From contig JACYXH010000473.1 in the NCBI GenBank assembly GCA_026745465.1, forward strand, positions 6,031,691-6,095,690: a stretch of DNA of 64,000 nucleotides, in the 5' to 3' direction. A model generated the notes under the pieces. The model had not been told where the DNA came from. It ran no database searches and worked only from the letters and a program-made list of their open reading frames with translations. Source of the stretch: Lota lota. Its lineage: Eukaryota > Chordata > Actinopteri > Gadiformes > Lotidae. Positions 24,568 to 35,356 of the stretch are shown in pieces. The first letter of the stretch is position 1, and each line of letters begins with the position of its first letter. The position numbers and the translations under genes are program-made.

Positions 24568-24712
24568 CTAGATTTAGATTTAGTTAGAAGTCACTTACTC
24601 TGAGTCCAGATACATGTCATTTAGGAGCAAGTGAGGAGCTGGTGCATCTTGCTCAAGGATGCCTCTGAGTGTCACAGATATTAGGGGTTTGAATCCAGAA
24701 ACGTTGGTGCAC
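24568..24712 (-). mobile_element. tRNA-derived SINE
   Basis: Contains CATCTTGCTCAAGGATGCCT and GGGGTTTGAATCCAGAAACG in the order of the SINE family read on the minus strand. The head beyond the B box is eroded. Confidence 0.5.
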
Positions 24713-24851
24713 CAGCGCGTGTCAGCATAGTTTGAAACCACAGAGCAAGAAGAGTCTCCTCAGGGCCGGGTAGGCAAGCTAACATCCAACACATGAGTTC
24801 CATTCTATCCTATGAAGGGCGCAGCATTCACCGTGGTTACCAGCACCACAA

Positions 24852-24888
24852 CCCCCCCCCCCCCCCCCCCCCCCCCCCACCACCACAG
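24852..24888 (+). repeat. C37 homopolymer
   Basis: Thirty-seven consecutive C, followed by CCACC-type C clusters to about 24951. A candidate i-motif, with G-quadruplex on the other strand. Confidence 0.95.
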
Positions 24889-25017
24889 CAGGGAGTCCCT
24901 GACTTTGAACCCCCCCCACCCCACCCATCCCACCCCCCCTCCCCCCTTTTCCCATTCGACCCCAGGCCTGTTCCGTGTGTGAAGCATGTGTTCATCTTGA
25001 GTTTAAGCCCCCCACCT

Positions 25018-25066
25018 CCACGCACGCACGCACGCACGCGCGCACGCACACACGCGCACACACACC
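25018..25066 (+). repeat. CGCA/CACG simple repeat
   Basis: Alternating purine/pyrimidine CGCA units, then CA units; prone to Z-DNA. Confidence 0.92.
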
Positions 25067-25202
25067 CTGCTGAGATATAATACTGCGTGCTCCTCCTTGG
25101 CAAGCGAAAGACTGGCTGCTTGTAAAGTTAATACCCCCTGTTATGGGCCCTTGGACTCTGGGCCTGGACACAAGACCCCCAGCTGGTCCACCGGATGCTG
25201 CG

Positions 25203-25204
<2 letters not shown>

Positions 25205-25251
<47 letters not shown>
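25205..25251 (+). repeat. (GT)23 microsatellite
   Basis: Uninterrupted GT run. Confidence 0.97.
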
Positions 25252-25252
<1 letters not shown>

Positions 25253-25821
25253 CGACATGACAATAGCAATGTACATCAATTTAGCCTGACTGAACAGATT
25301 CAGGTTACAAAGGAGAGACATTTCTAGGAATGAAAAGAGCAGGAAATGTGGACGCCAGTTGCTTATTGTCAAACATATCCCTGCCTTAAAAACGGGGCGG
25401 ATTGAAATGGGAGTGAGCGAATTGGAATGCAGAGGCAAAGAGAAAAACCATGGACATGGTAAAGGACAGAACTGTAGTAAACAGGAAAAGAGAGAACAAG
25501 AGTGGGTGACAAAAATACGAGGATAACAAACCTTCACAAGAAGAGAAAATGGTGGGAAATACTGGAGGGCATGTGAATGTGAATTTGTGGAGAACTTTGT
25601 GGTGGTGGGGCTTTGGGAAAATATACGAGATGTCACTCAGTTGTCAGTAGCTGTCTGTGGATTACCAGAGGAGACGAGGAGTCTCAAATACAGCATTGGC
25701 GCGTCTTATATACTGTATTACTTAAAGACTGTCTTGTACTTTATTAGTGTCTTAAAGATGGTGTTAGTCACCCAGATACACAAAAAAATATATATAAATA
25801 AAAACAAGATGATTCGACAAA

Positions 25822-25824
<3 letters not shown>
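25252..25824. other. Unique DNA, no feature recognised
   Basis: Purine-leaning DNA without a recognised gene or repeat. Confidence 0.45.

Positions 25825-25911
<87 letters not shown>
25825..25911 (+). repeat. (GT)43 microsatellite
   Basis: Uninterrupted run passing into GAGTGAGAGAGAG. Confidence 0.98.
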
Positions 25912-25913
<2 letters not shown>

Positions 25914-26209
25914 TGAGAGAGAGCCTCATCTGATTGTCTGTAATCAGTGCCAGGTTTAACCGGGGAGGGGGGGAGGCAAACCGCGTGAAAGGAAAGGGAG
26001 AGTGAAGGATGAGTGATAAAAAGAGGCGTTGAAAGCAGAACAAAAGTAGGGGATAGAGGTGCATATTACGACAATGGGTTCAGGTTTCAAGGGTCAAGGT
26101 GTCTTAGTTGCGTTCTTTTGCGTTGGGAATCTAAACACGCTTCTCACGCGGTATCATCACCTGTCGTTGCTATGCTGTCACACGCTCTGCTCCTTTAGAA
26201 AAGATAGAT

Positions 26210-26335
26210 TTATCGATCGATAGTTAAACAGATAGATGGGCGGATGGATAGATGGACATTCAGAGGTAGATGGAGACATAGGTAGACAGACTGCCATAGA
26301 TGGATAGACGGACATACAGACAGAAGGACGGTTGT
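26210..26335 (+). repeat. Degenerate GATA/GGAT/GACA repeat
   Basis: Interspersed GATAGATGG, GGATGGATAG and AGACAGAC units without a fixed period. Confidence 0.75.
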
Positions 26336-26339
26336 ACAG

Positions 26340-27178
26340 GCTGCTGTATGTAGGTGTTTCATTATGACGCCGAGCCCCTGGAGAGAGACTGACATGTGGT
26401 GCTCTGGCTGTAGGGGACCAAAGCTCCACTAAGTGCTACACTGAATGTTGAGTCATCGTTAGGCTAGTAGTTAGCTTTGAACTTGGAACTCACTTTGTTG
26501 TGATGTAGATATCGCTAATGATCCTAACTCCATGCCATGTCCATAGAGAGGCAGATGACGCTTATTACACGCTCATCTTATCTCATGCATGGCTATATTA
26601 TGATCGTTTGATAGCATGTGAGCAAACAATCTAAAAAATATGAAACATTTATCTTTCAATGTTTATTATTTATCTGAAATACAATGGAGATCCTGAAGAT
26701 AGCAACACAATGTTAGAGGGAATCAGGAATGGAGGGAGGCAACGTGTTTTACGACGATAATGTTGGTATAAAAAGCTCTATCTCTATCCATCCAGATTGT
26801 TCCAGAATAAATTGAATATTACTGGCAAACGTTTTTATTTGTTGATGCAATTTAATTATCATAAGAATGAAATTTGAGTGTTATTTGACTTCGTCAGGAA
26901 AAACAAATTCTACAACATTGATTAAACATTTGTAAAAAATAAATAAATATAAAATTACAAGAACATTTTGAAAGAGATGCTGGCACATTTAATGCTGGTT
27001 ACAGGCAAAGCTAAAAATATTCTTCCAAGATAGGGAAGGGAGAGAAACCATCCGTACTACTGTCTTAATCAGTGGCGAGTGAGAGGTGAAGATGCAGCGC
27101 ACTGCTCTGGAAAGAAATGAGGCCGCAGTGATCCGGCCGAGGACAAAGACATCAAATGCAGTCTCTGATTACTGACGC
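26340..27178. other. Unique DNA, no feature recognised
   Basis: AT-leaning DNA. The part at 27060-27175 has mixed composition, but no exon is supported. Confidence 0.45.
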
Positions 27179-27179
27179 A

Positions 27180-27413
27180 CACGCATGCCCGCACATACAC
27201 ATATATACACACATACACACACGCAAAGAACTCACACACACATAGAGGGATAGTCTATTACCTAAGAGATGAGTGAAGCAAAAACGACAAATATCCTATA
27301 TACCATCTATATCTATATAGATATAGATATAGATATATACATGGGCATGTGCGCATGAGCACACACGCTTGTGCGTATAACCACTTCGTCATCCCCCTCC
27401 CCCCCCCCCCCCC
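27180..27413 (+). repeat. CA, ATAT and C15 simple repeats
   Basis: Interrupted CA units at 27180-27242, TATAGATATAGATATAG at 27308-27340 and a C run at 27399-27413. Confidence 0.85.
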
Positions 27414-27414
27414 T

Positions 27415-27898
27415 CTTCTCCAACACATCGCCGACCTTTTCTCTAAAGGTCAGTGGAATGCAACACCATTCATGTGCCCAATACCAATGTGGTGCACACA
27501 CTCGTGACACATTCCTAACCTTTTACATGTGGGAACACACAAGAACACCAAAAAACCTCAAAATATCACATTTACCGCAATTTCTATTTCTTTTTTTGGA
27601 TGCCCCGCGATGGCCTCATGTAATGGAATCCCCTCTGTTCTGGCTGTTTACCATCTGTAATCTGCTGGTCACCAGGTCATCTGTATTTGCCGCATGTCGG
27701 AGATGAGTCGTTCGGTCTCTCTTCCGAGCGTCCTGTCTCTTTCACGTGCCCTCATTAACCTCAACACACTGTTGTGTGGAGAGGGTTGTGGTGCTTTTGT
27801 GTTATATTTACTGCGCGAGCAAAAGGGATTCGCCCTTCTGGTAGGATTGATGATTGTAATATTTTGTATTTTCTATTCGGTCATTAAGCAGCAGCGTT
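27415..27898. other. Unique DNA, no feature recognised
   Basis: Two plus-strand open frames of about 110 codons cross this area. Neither has a recognisable motif; both may be chance. Confidence 0.4.
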
Positions 27899-27899
27899 T

Positions 27900-28041
27900 A
27901 TCCTTTACGACTTCGAAGACATTAAGGAGGTTAGGGCACTTTGCTCAAGGGTTCCTCCAGGTGCAATGCGAACATTGGAGTTCAAACCCAGAACCTTTCT
28001 ACTCGGTGTCGAACACCCTCTAACCACTAGACTATCCTGTA
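27900..28041 (-). mobile_element. tRNA-derived SINE
   Basis: Plus-strand landmarks: GGTTAGGGCACTTTGCTCAAG, shown in part as GGGCACTTTGCTCAAGG (body), GGAGTTCAAACCCAGAACC (reverse B box) and CTAACCACTAGACTATCCTG (reverse head with the CTAGTGGTTAG A-box region). One of the best-kept heads in the window. Confidence 0.65.
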
Positions 28042-28044
28042 TAA

Positions 28045-28480
28045 TATCAGCTACATAATTATAATTTTTTATCCCAATGCTCCTAAACTACACTAGATGC
28101 ATATATAAAGCCAATAAAGTTGAAACTCATGACGTCATTAATGTTCCCTCTGTTTGGCGGGAAACTTTGTTTCCGCCTTCCTCCTCGAGACCCTTTTTTG
28201 CCGTAAATCCTGCTAGCGGTCGGGCGAGTGTCCTAATGGACATTGCATAAGGCTGTGCTCGCACCGCAGGTTTGTGTGTCAGGACGCTGAGTGGCACGCA
28301 CGTCGCCCTTGGTGAGGCTATCACTACCCAGCTGTGTGACAGGCGGATGATAATGATGAGGTGTGGAGTCGCCGGGGCCCCAACGCTGGATGTGTGTCTG
28401 TCTGGTCATTACACCGACACAGGGATAAACTGTCTGAAACGCGTTCAGACACCTCTTTGCACTCACTGTCTCATTCATGC
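28045..28480. other. Unique DNA, no feature recognised
   Basis: Includes CCAATAAAGTTGAAAC (28110-28125), an AATAAA in a context typical of 3' ends, but nothing upstream on the plus strand supports a gene. Confidence 0.4.
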
Positions 28481-28481
28481 T

Positions 28482-28722
28482 AGCAAATACATACAAACGC
28501 ACACACTCATACGCGCTAGCAAGTACAGAAACACACACTCACACTCGCAAATACACACACACTCATACACGATACCAAGTATACACACACATACATACAC
28601 ACACACACTGCCGCATATATACACACATACTCACACTGTTGCATATACACACAAACACACACACACACACACAGTCGCATATAAACTCACAGACACACAC
28701 TGTTACACACACACACACTATG
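28482..28722 (+). repeat. Degenerate CA-rich repeat
   Basis: CA units interrupted by GCATATA(C), TCATAC and GCTAGCAA/AAGTA-type spacers. Confidence 0.8.
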
Positions 28723-29077
28723 GATATAGAAAGTAGTTCATAGTTCATCGTGAACTCCTCAGTCGGACTCATTCTTCAGCCAGGCAGGAAGTGTGGTCTG
28801 AACAATGCTGGCCTCCTCTCTACTCGTACACACAAACACATCCCTCTTTCTTCTGAGTCTGGCCTGGGTGCTGCTGCAGTCAGTGATTCCCTCATTCATA
28901 TCTTTATTTAATTTTTGTTTTATTTTTTTAGTTTGGTGGGTTCTATTTGTTTCGCCATCACGCTGTTCCATCATGACAGGCAACTGCCAGCCAATCACGG
29001 GCTCAGCAGGGTGGACGGCAAATTGGAATGAGATCACGGAGCGTGTGGATGCTGTGATGATGACGCTCGCGGCTGGG

Positions 29078-29145
29078 AGATAGCGGTGGTGGTGGTGGTG
29101 GTGAATGGTGGTGGTGTGGTGGGGGGGGGACGGGGACGTGTGTGT
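29078..29145 (+). repeat. TGG-rich simple repeat with G run
   Basis: Six GGT units, AATGGTGG, then a nine-G run. Confidence 0.85.
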
Positions 29146-29368
29146 GTGGGGAGGTGGGGTATAGGCGGGTGCTTTGTGGTCTGTGTAGGAAGAGCAATCC
29201 TCCTGTTGGGCTTTTATTTGAGCGCCATGGTGAAAGGTTTATTTTTGGTTGATGTTGATGTTGATGATGACTCCTACGTCTTACTGTTCAATTATCAAGC
29301 CTCGGTCAGAGACAGTCACCTGCCTGCTTTTACTCCCGTCCACTCTCGCAGTTCAATTGATAATACAA

Positions 29369-29440
29369 TTAGAGAGAGAGAGAGCGCTGGAGAGAGAGCG
29401 CTGGAGAGAGAGCGCTGGAGAGAGAGCGCTGGAGAGAGAC
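29369..29440 (+). repeat. 14-bp AGCGCTGG/GA minisatellite
   Basis: Four GCGCTGGAGAGAGA units with exact 14-bp spacing (GCGCTGG at 29384, 29398, 29412, 29426), grown from a GA microsatellite at its left. Confidence 0.93.
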
Positions 29441-29754
29441 TGTATAATATGTAGGATAATATTATACGGGGAATGAGATGCTGTTTGTGTATTCCAGTAT
29501 CCCCAGTATTGCTCCCATGGCTGGGGCAGAAATGATGTACATGTACGTATATCATGGTACCATAGTATTCTGCTCTTGCCGTAGGTATCACCTCAATAGA
29601 TCAAAACTGATTTCATTCATGTAGCAGATTGAAAGAGAACCTTTTCAACCTCACATTGAATATGCAACAATCTGCTACAAGTACTCTTATTATGAATTTA
29701 ATTCAAATTACTCAAATTAACCATCCAAATAACTGGCACCACCCATAAATCAAT

Positions 29755-30502
29755 CTAGCAACAACTGCTCAACAGAAATTGCCTGATATACAAATACATC
29801 AAGCAAGAAGTGATCATGTTGTTTACATTCAACAGAAGTTCAAGCACAGCTTCTCGAAAACACTCATCAAAGAATCGTACATGCATGCACAACTCTGCTA
29901 CATCGCTGTGGTCTGTGGACTCGTCCACATCCAGTGATCTCCCCTCTGCTTGTTTTAACTTATTCAAAAGGGTTTTAAATACATCTGTTGCAAGAGCTTC
30001 CTCACTTCTGATCGTTGTTGCTGTGTTGCGTTGATATTTTTCGGATAGACGAAATCACGTTCTGCTGTCACCTTATCATCGGCCATTATATCTTCAAGGA
30101 CCGCTAGCATGCAGACCTACCCTGTTTCAGAATCTGTGAAGGTTTATTTATTTATTTTTTACCATTAATCCCTGCAACGCAGAGGGAAGCTATGGTACTC
30201 CTCTCTTGTTCTGAGCTGGACCGGGCCGTTATAGCCACCGTCTGCTGGTCATTCACAGAGAGATGCTCTGCACTTTGATTTGACGAGCATCTGAATCATT
30301 GGATATGTTCCATTAAGTTTGAGTGATGCGTGCTGCAGTGCCTTCTCAGATTGTATTATTTTGTTACTGCAATATCCCTGTTGCAGATCAAACATATGGG
30401 CTTTGGTCCCACATTAATAAATTGATATTTCACAGTCTTCTCCTCTTTGAATTGTCGGTCTTCATTGTCTACCTTTGACCTTTTCAATGTGGAAAACGAC
30501 AT
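29755..30502 (-). pseudogene. Second hAT transposase relic, BED finger plus DESTD core
   Basis: Reading from an ATG at 30502, the minus strand gives STLKRSKVDNEDRQF, then PKPICLICNRDIA, an in-frame TAA, and YNLRRHCSTHH: the C-x2-C and H-x-H pattern of a BED zinc finger. Lower down, in other frames, come VLEDIMADDK-like text near 30.09 kb and GRSLDVDESTDHSDVAELCM near 29.91 kb, the first catalytic-core motif of this hAT group, followed by VRFFDECF. The rest of the transposase is missing or unrecognised. It is a different and older copy than that at 8.7-10.5 kb. Element ends were not found. Confidence 0.7.
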
Positions 30503-30519
30503 TTTAGCTCTCCAAACGT

Positions 30520-31834
30520 TTTCCCACAGCAGAGACAGACGTTACCGTTCGCACATGGGCGGGACCGTTCGTAGGGGCGGGACAAAGCGGATAAAATGGT
30601 TTTCTATTGGAGGAAATTGAACTGCCCCTCATTCGTACTCACAAACATATGACCTACACTACACTTCTTAGAAGGAATCACCACTAGGTGTGTTTCCAGT
30701 AAATAGTACAAACTTATTATTGGCTGTTGGTTCGGCTGAATCCCTTCCCTTTTTAATTTAAATTGTGTTAAACAGTCCACAGATAATAAGCCCCTACACT
30801 CCCTGCCTTCATTAACTGACAAATCACAGCACAGCTGCTGCCGAGTGAGCTCTGAGCAGCAGGGACCAATGCTACGTTTGTACAATTAGCCAACACTTAC
30901 TTTTGAATCCTAATAATTTTAGGGTTGTTTAGGTTTTTTATAGACACGTTGTAAATGGGTTTATTAAATCAGAATAATCGAGACGATACTCGGTTCCCCT
31001 TAAATACATTTCTTTTTGGTCCATTTGGTGGCAAACGAGATGACCTGTGAAATGTCCCCACTTTAAACATCCTCATTCTCCTCAACGTTTAAAAAAAATA
31101 AGTGTGGTTTATCCTTTTAGTCTGAATGCCGTCCAATAATCAACCAACTGTTATAATTTATTCATTGAAAATAATGATAACCTCCCTCCCGTCTCCCAGT
31201 ACTGAAGGCGTACAAGACCGTACAAGTAGGTTGTTCTCACTGCACCACTCAACCAAACAACATTGATGGCATTCTCGTCAATGGGAGCTAATGGCTGTCA
31301 TAATATTGTCTGTTTTAAGTGGGGGAGAGATGGTTGCTAATGACAATTTCTACAGCTTTAAACCGGCATAAATTGGGTAGCAGACTCCGGAAAGTAAAAT
31401 TCTGGATGCAGCTGTTTTTGGTGGATTCAGTATTGGTGGTGGCATTGGTTTATTTCAATGGCACAGAAGAAATACAAATTTGAAATACAAAAATAACAGT
31501 TGAGGGTTGTTGAGTGTTATCCGCAAAGAATAACTTCTTCAGACATCAGAGATTTCCAGGTAGAGGAAGCGGAGGGAAATAAAGAGTTTCACTGTTTGTA
31601 TTTATATATTCTGTGCCGGTTAGGCTGTACGCTCAACATTGTACGCAAAACACTGAAATATTTATTTTATCTTTAGTTTGTTGTTGGCCTATCTTTTATT
31701 CAAGGCATCGTCTGGATGCAGACAAATGTAATACCATGGTCGTGAAACGGAACTAATTATCAACTAGATACTAATAAGATTGCCTTCAAATTATTAGCCT
31801 ACTAGCTAATAATTAGCTAGTAGTTTTGTGTTTT

Positions 31835-31838
<4 letters not shown>
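30520..31838. other. Unique DNA, no feature recognised
   Basis: Two GGGCGGGAC boxes lie at about 30556-30588 upstream of the hAT relic and may be its old 5' region. The remainder is AT-rich without a recognised gene. Confidence 0.4.

Positions 31839-31877
<39 letters not shown>
31839..31877 (+). repeat. (TC)19 microsatellite
   Basis: Uninterrupted TC run. Confidence 0.95.
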
Positions 31878-31879
<2 letters not shown>

Positions 31880-31881
<2 letters not shown>

Positions 31882-32357
31882 AGTAAGTATTTTATGCTTT
31901 TTTTCTACTACTCCCATGACTAATATAAGAGAAAATAACCTGCTTAAAGTTCATTTGACATCTTTATCCTTATATCATGTCTACCAACAAATATGCAGAA
32001 AGACGTAAACACTTGTATTTCTACACACACTGAGAGTAAGTGCCATTGAAATGACAAAACTGTTTGGTTTTGCCCTTGGAACAGAGTAAAAAGCAAAGGT
32101 TAATCTTTTCTTGGATGAAACATAAAATAAAAGTAAACAAAAATTACAACAAAGTTACAACAAGAAGGGGTAAATGACAAAAAATGTCTAGAATGGATAG
32201 AATGTTGGTGTACATTGGTGTACGGTCACACCTTACTGTCATAGAGATACAAAGCAATTCCCTTGGGATGCTGGCAAAACGTTTACCCATAGAACACTTA
32301 GTAGCACCCACTTTATCTCCTCCTGGCAGACCTGGAACTGACCCCACTCGCTGTAAC
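31880..32357. other. Unique DNA flanking the DIRS element
   Basis: AT-rich, no recognised gene or repeat. Confidence 0.45.
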
Positions 32358-32403
32358 AATAGTTGTTATTATAACTCATGATTATCATTATAATTCTATG
32401 ATT

Positions 32404-32534
32404 GTAGGCTTCGCCTTATGGGCTTGTCCGTGCGCGCACTGAAAATTTCAACAATGCACCAATCAACGTGGGCCCCGCCCACATTTTCCACGACACCGTG
32501 TATATAAGGCGGCGCACAGCAGCGCTCGTCCTCC
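32404..32534. repeat. DIRS inverted terminal repeat, left
   Basis: Contains GGCTTCGCCTTATGGGCTTG, ACCAATCAACGTGGGCCCCG and the TATA-like GTGTATATAAGGCGGCGCA, then GCGCTCGTCCTC. Each block recurs inverted at 35231-35356. In DIRS elements the terminal repeat carries the promoter; the TATATAAGG box here fits that. Confidence 0.85.
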
Positions 32535-32586
32535 AAGCTGTTCTTTCAGCAATTGGAGGGTACCGCAGGTGGGAAACTAGACGGCT

Positions 32587-32679
32587 AAGCCTACAATCAT
32601 AGAACTAGAGTTATAATAACATAACTATCGTTCTATTTCATGTAGGCTACGCCATCTAGGCTTCGCCTTATGGGCTAAG
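32587..32679. repeat. DIRS internal complementary region
   Basis: AAGCCTACAATCATAGAA followed by GTTATAATAACATAACTAT is the reverse complement of the element's left end (32359-32412). CTATTTCATGTAGGCTACGC then CATCTAGGCTTCGCCTTATG is the reverse complement of the right end (35341-35383). This is the template from which a circular intermediate is thought to be completed. Confidence 0.8.
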
Positions 32680-32984
32680 GTGAAGCTGCGAGCGGAGCCA
32701 CACAAGCACACATGACCTTCTCCATATTCGCAAAGCGTATAAGAGACAGGGGTAGCGTACTCATAATTAATGGCCGCTTACAATCTGTAACCAAAGCAAG
32801 AATAAACGGTCACTCTTAATCCCGGCGTGACGCTGGGAAAAACCACCGGGTGACAGCAGAGATAGGCTTAATCGAAGAGCAACGTTACGAATTGTAACAA
32901 CTCCGAGAGACAAGCCTATATCCAAGCCGTAGAAGGGGCCCCCGACTCCAACACGGAGTGGCCGGGTGAACCCCTGGACATGTA

Positions 32985-33830
32985 TCACATGTAAAAACAG
33001 ATAAAAAAGGACCGGGGGAAGACTATGACGCAGCCGCGCAAATGTCCTCTACCGAAAAAAGCGCCCTTGAGTAGAGCCGTCGAAGCGGTCATTCTCCGTG
33101 TAGAGTGGGCTCCAAGCGCGGCCCTTGGCAGCGTCGCTAAAAACACACAAACAACTGTTGTGTAGAACGGAACGCGGCCTAGCGTTTCACGTACAAAGCC
33201 AGTGCCCGCACCGGGCACAGGAGATGCAGCTCTGCCTCCGCCTCACTAGTATGAGGCGGGGGGTGAAAAACCTTAAGCACAGTATCCCTCGACCGAAAAT
33301 AACTATTGATGCTCTAGGGGAGGAACGCAGGATTGGGTCTAAGCAGCGCGACGGAGCTGTCCTTTAAAGTGACAAGCAGCTCGGGCTGACAGACAGCTCA
33401 CCGGCGCGTTTGGCAGAAACCAAAGCCAAGAAAAGCGCCGTCTTAAAAGATAGGGTATCCAAAGGGGCTTGAGACAGAGGCTCGAAAGGGTCCCTGGATA
33501 ACACACACAACACGGTGGGAAAATCCCAACGCGGTGTAAGCACGCGAGAAAACAGGCTTAGCGCGTCTAGCCCCCACGCAAGAAACTCTTCTGAAGTTTC
33601 TGGGGACTGAAAAACGGCTGCCGCATAGACTTGATAGTGGAGAAAGCTTTGTAGGAAAACAAACATCCCACCTCAGAGAGAGATGGGACAGGGTGGTTCC
33701 TGTCACACCACTTAGAGAAAAAACCCAACTTCGCTGCATAGAGGGAGGAAGTGGAAGGCGCGCGGGCACTCTGGATTGTGTTGATAACCGCTGCTGGCAG
33801 ACTCTGCCCTGCAGGATAAACCAAACCAAC
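32985..33830 (-). pseudogene. DIRS tyrosine recombinase relic
   Basis: Reading down from 33830 the minus strand shows NTIQSARAPSTSSLYAAKLG, FSKWCDRNHPVPS, then in shifted frames KVYAAAVF, FEPLSQAPLDTLSFKTALFL and LALVSAKRAGEL (box I region with the catalytic Arg of SAKR). Near 33.23 kb is LLCPVRALALYVKR, and near 33.09 kb AHSTRRMTAS, the box II H-x-x-R motif. Several frameshifts and in-frame stops separate these blocks, so no active recombinase is made. The residues seen are those expected for DIRS recombinases. Confidence 0.75.
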
Positions 33831-34026
33831 AGCCGTCCCGACACGTAGGGCGGGTGGTGCACTGCACCGTGCGCTTGTGAAAGCGCATCCGGTCTAGCCG
33901 GCACCGGCCATGGCGCCGTGCGCGAGAGCGCCGCTAACTCTGGGAATCCCAGAGCTGAACGGCTCTCCGGGGCCACCGAAATGAGGGACAGTTCCTCCTG
34001 TCTGATCCGCTCCAACAGAGGATGGA

Positions 34027-34263
34027 TCAGTAGAAGCGGCGGGAACGCACACAGGAGAGCCCGCGGTTAAGGTGTGTGCGCCATCGCGTCCACCCCCAAA
34101 CGGGGGAGGATCCTGAGGGCTGAGAGAGAACCACAACCTGCAATGGGTGTTCTCTCCGGACACGAAAAAGGTCCACCTGAGCCGTTCCGAACCTCTGCCA
34201 GATCAGTCTGACAATGTTGGGATGTAACCGCCACTCGTCTCGGCGGGGACCATCGCGAGACAT
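34027..34263 (-). pseudogene. DIRS RNase H domain relic
   Basis: RRDEWRLHPNIVRLIWQRFG then TAQVDLF matches the C-terminal part of the DIRS RNase H region; the following REHPLQVVVLSQPSG is already out of step with ENTHCRLWFSLSPQ in the next frame (34100-34160). Upstream, LLGLMTAGSAL at about 34.49 kb matches the RT-RNase H linker. Confidence 0.65.
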
Positions 34264-34479
34264 GAGGTCCAGCGCACCAGGTGAGAGAAAGGTAAAAGCA
34301 CTTTCCCCACCGTGGCGAGCTCTAGCACACTTATGCGTGCCGTGGAGAGCGTTGGCAACTCACCTCCGACCGGTGTCTGGCGATACGGAGAGCACCCTGA
34401 GCTTGTGTCGCCTGGGATCCAACCTCTGGCGAGCAAGCCGCCGCTGTAGTCTGCGCAGAAAGAGCAGACCCAGCTGTCA

Positions 34480-35072
34480 TCAGCCCCAACAGGTGACCGC
34501 ATCTCGCCGAGGAGGCGAGAGCCTCGCTGTCATCGTGGCCGAGTCTAGGCAAAGGCCAAAGTATACCAGCCGACAGCCATCTTTTCCCAGTAGATGGCGA
34601 AAGAGAGGTGATTCATCACTGTCATGGTGTGTCTTCTCGCGGCTTCCTCTGAGCGGCCCCAGCGCCACCTCCACACACTAGGAGAAGGTGCGCGGGGCCA
34701 GAGAGTAACCGGATGGCAAGCCCTGTTATACATACGCCACGCCACATGAAGGCAAGCAGGGAAAGCTTCTGTGAGCCTTGAGAATAGGGACGTGGAAGTA
34801 AAAATCCTTGTAGCCAGGGACGTGAACCAAGCGCCCCCTCTCACACAGTTCTCACTCTCTCGGAGCAACGCTCTGGCGGCGAACATATTGAATTTCTGCG
34901 CAGCAACTACTTTGTTGAAAAAGCAAAGATCCAGAATGGGCTTGTCTCCCAAGAGACGACCCACCTCCGCTGCTAGAGCCGTGCTCGCAACGGGGTCCTC
35001 CAGCCTGGTCTCCACCAGCCCCCATGAAGGGTGGGGGACAGCGCTTGAAGTGAATGTATGTGATGTACCCAC
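34480..35072 (-). pseudogene. DIRS reverse transcriptase relic
   Basis: RT motifs occur in different frames: GAWFTSL then KDFYFHVPILKAHRSFP near 34.76-34.84 kb (family form DLKDAYFHVP), MEVALGPLRGS near 34.65 kb, and YFGLCLDSATMTARLS near 34.54 kb. The stretch that should hold the catalytic LDDW-type motif between the last two is missing, so the palm is deleted. Only about 160 bp separates the first RT text from the right terminal repeat, so the upstream ORF is lost as well. Confidence 0.7.
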
Positions 35073-35230
35073 ATCAGCATGTTATCCAACCATGTTGGTA
35101 AGGGGGGCCGTGAAGGGCCGTGAAGGGCCGTTCCTCTGCGGGTCCGTCACGCCGCCGCTGGATATCTTCATATTTGGTCGAAGTAGTAGACTGGTAGATG
35201 ACTGGTTCAAGCAATTGCTGAAAGAGAAGA

Positions 35231-35356
35231 GAGGACGAACGCTGCTGTGCGCCGCGTTATATACACGGTGCCATGGGGAATGTGGGCGGGGCCCACGTTG
35301 ATTGGTACATTGTTTAAATTTTGGGCGAGTTGGACAAGCACATAAGGCGAAGCCTA
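35231..35356. repeat. DIRS inverted terminal repeat, right
   Basis: Inverted counterpart of 32404-32534: GAGGACGAACGCTGCTGTGC, then TATATACACGGTGCCATGG, GGGCCCACGTTGATTGGTAC and CATAAGGCGAAGCCT. The two differ by scattered substitutions, so the copy is not new. Confidence 0.85.

Noticed and set aside
28110..28125. Polyadenylation signal CCAATAAAGTTGAAAC as evidence of a plus-strand gene end
   Set aside because: The preceding DNA is a minus-orientation SINE and no exon is seen upstream.
33897..33912. GGCACCGGCCATGGC shared with 59219-59233
   Set aside because: The identity stops at about 15 bases and the surroundings differ; treated as coincidence.
34214..35301. Plus-strand open frames of 155 and 176 codons
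   Set aside because: Antisense shadows of the DIRS RT/RNase H region in GC-rich DNA.
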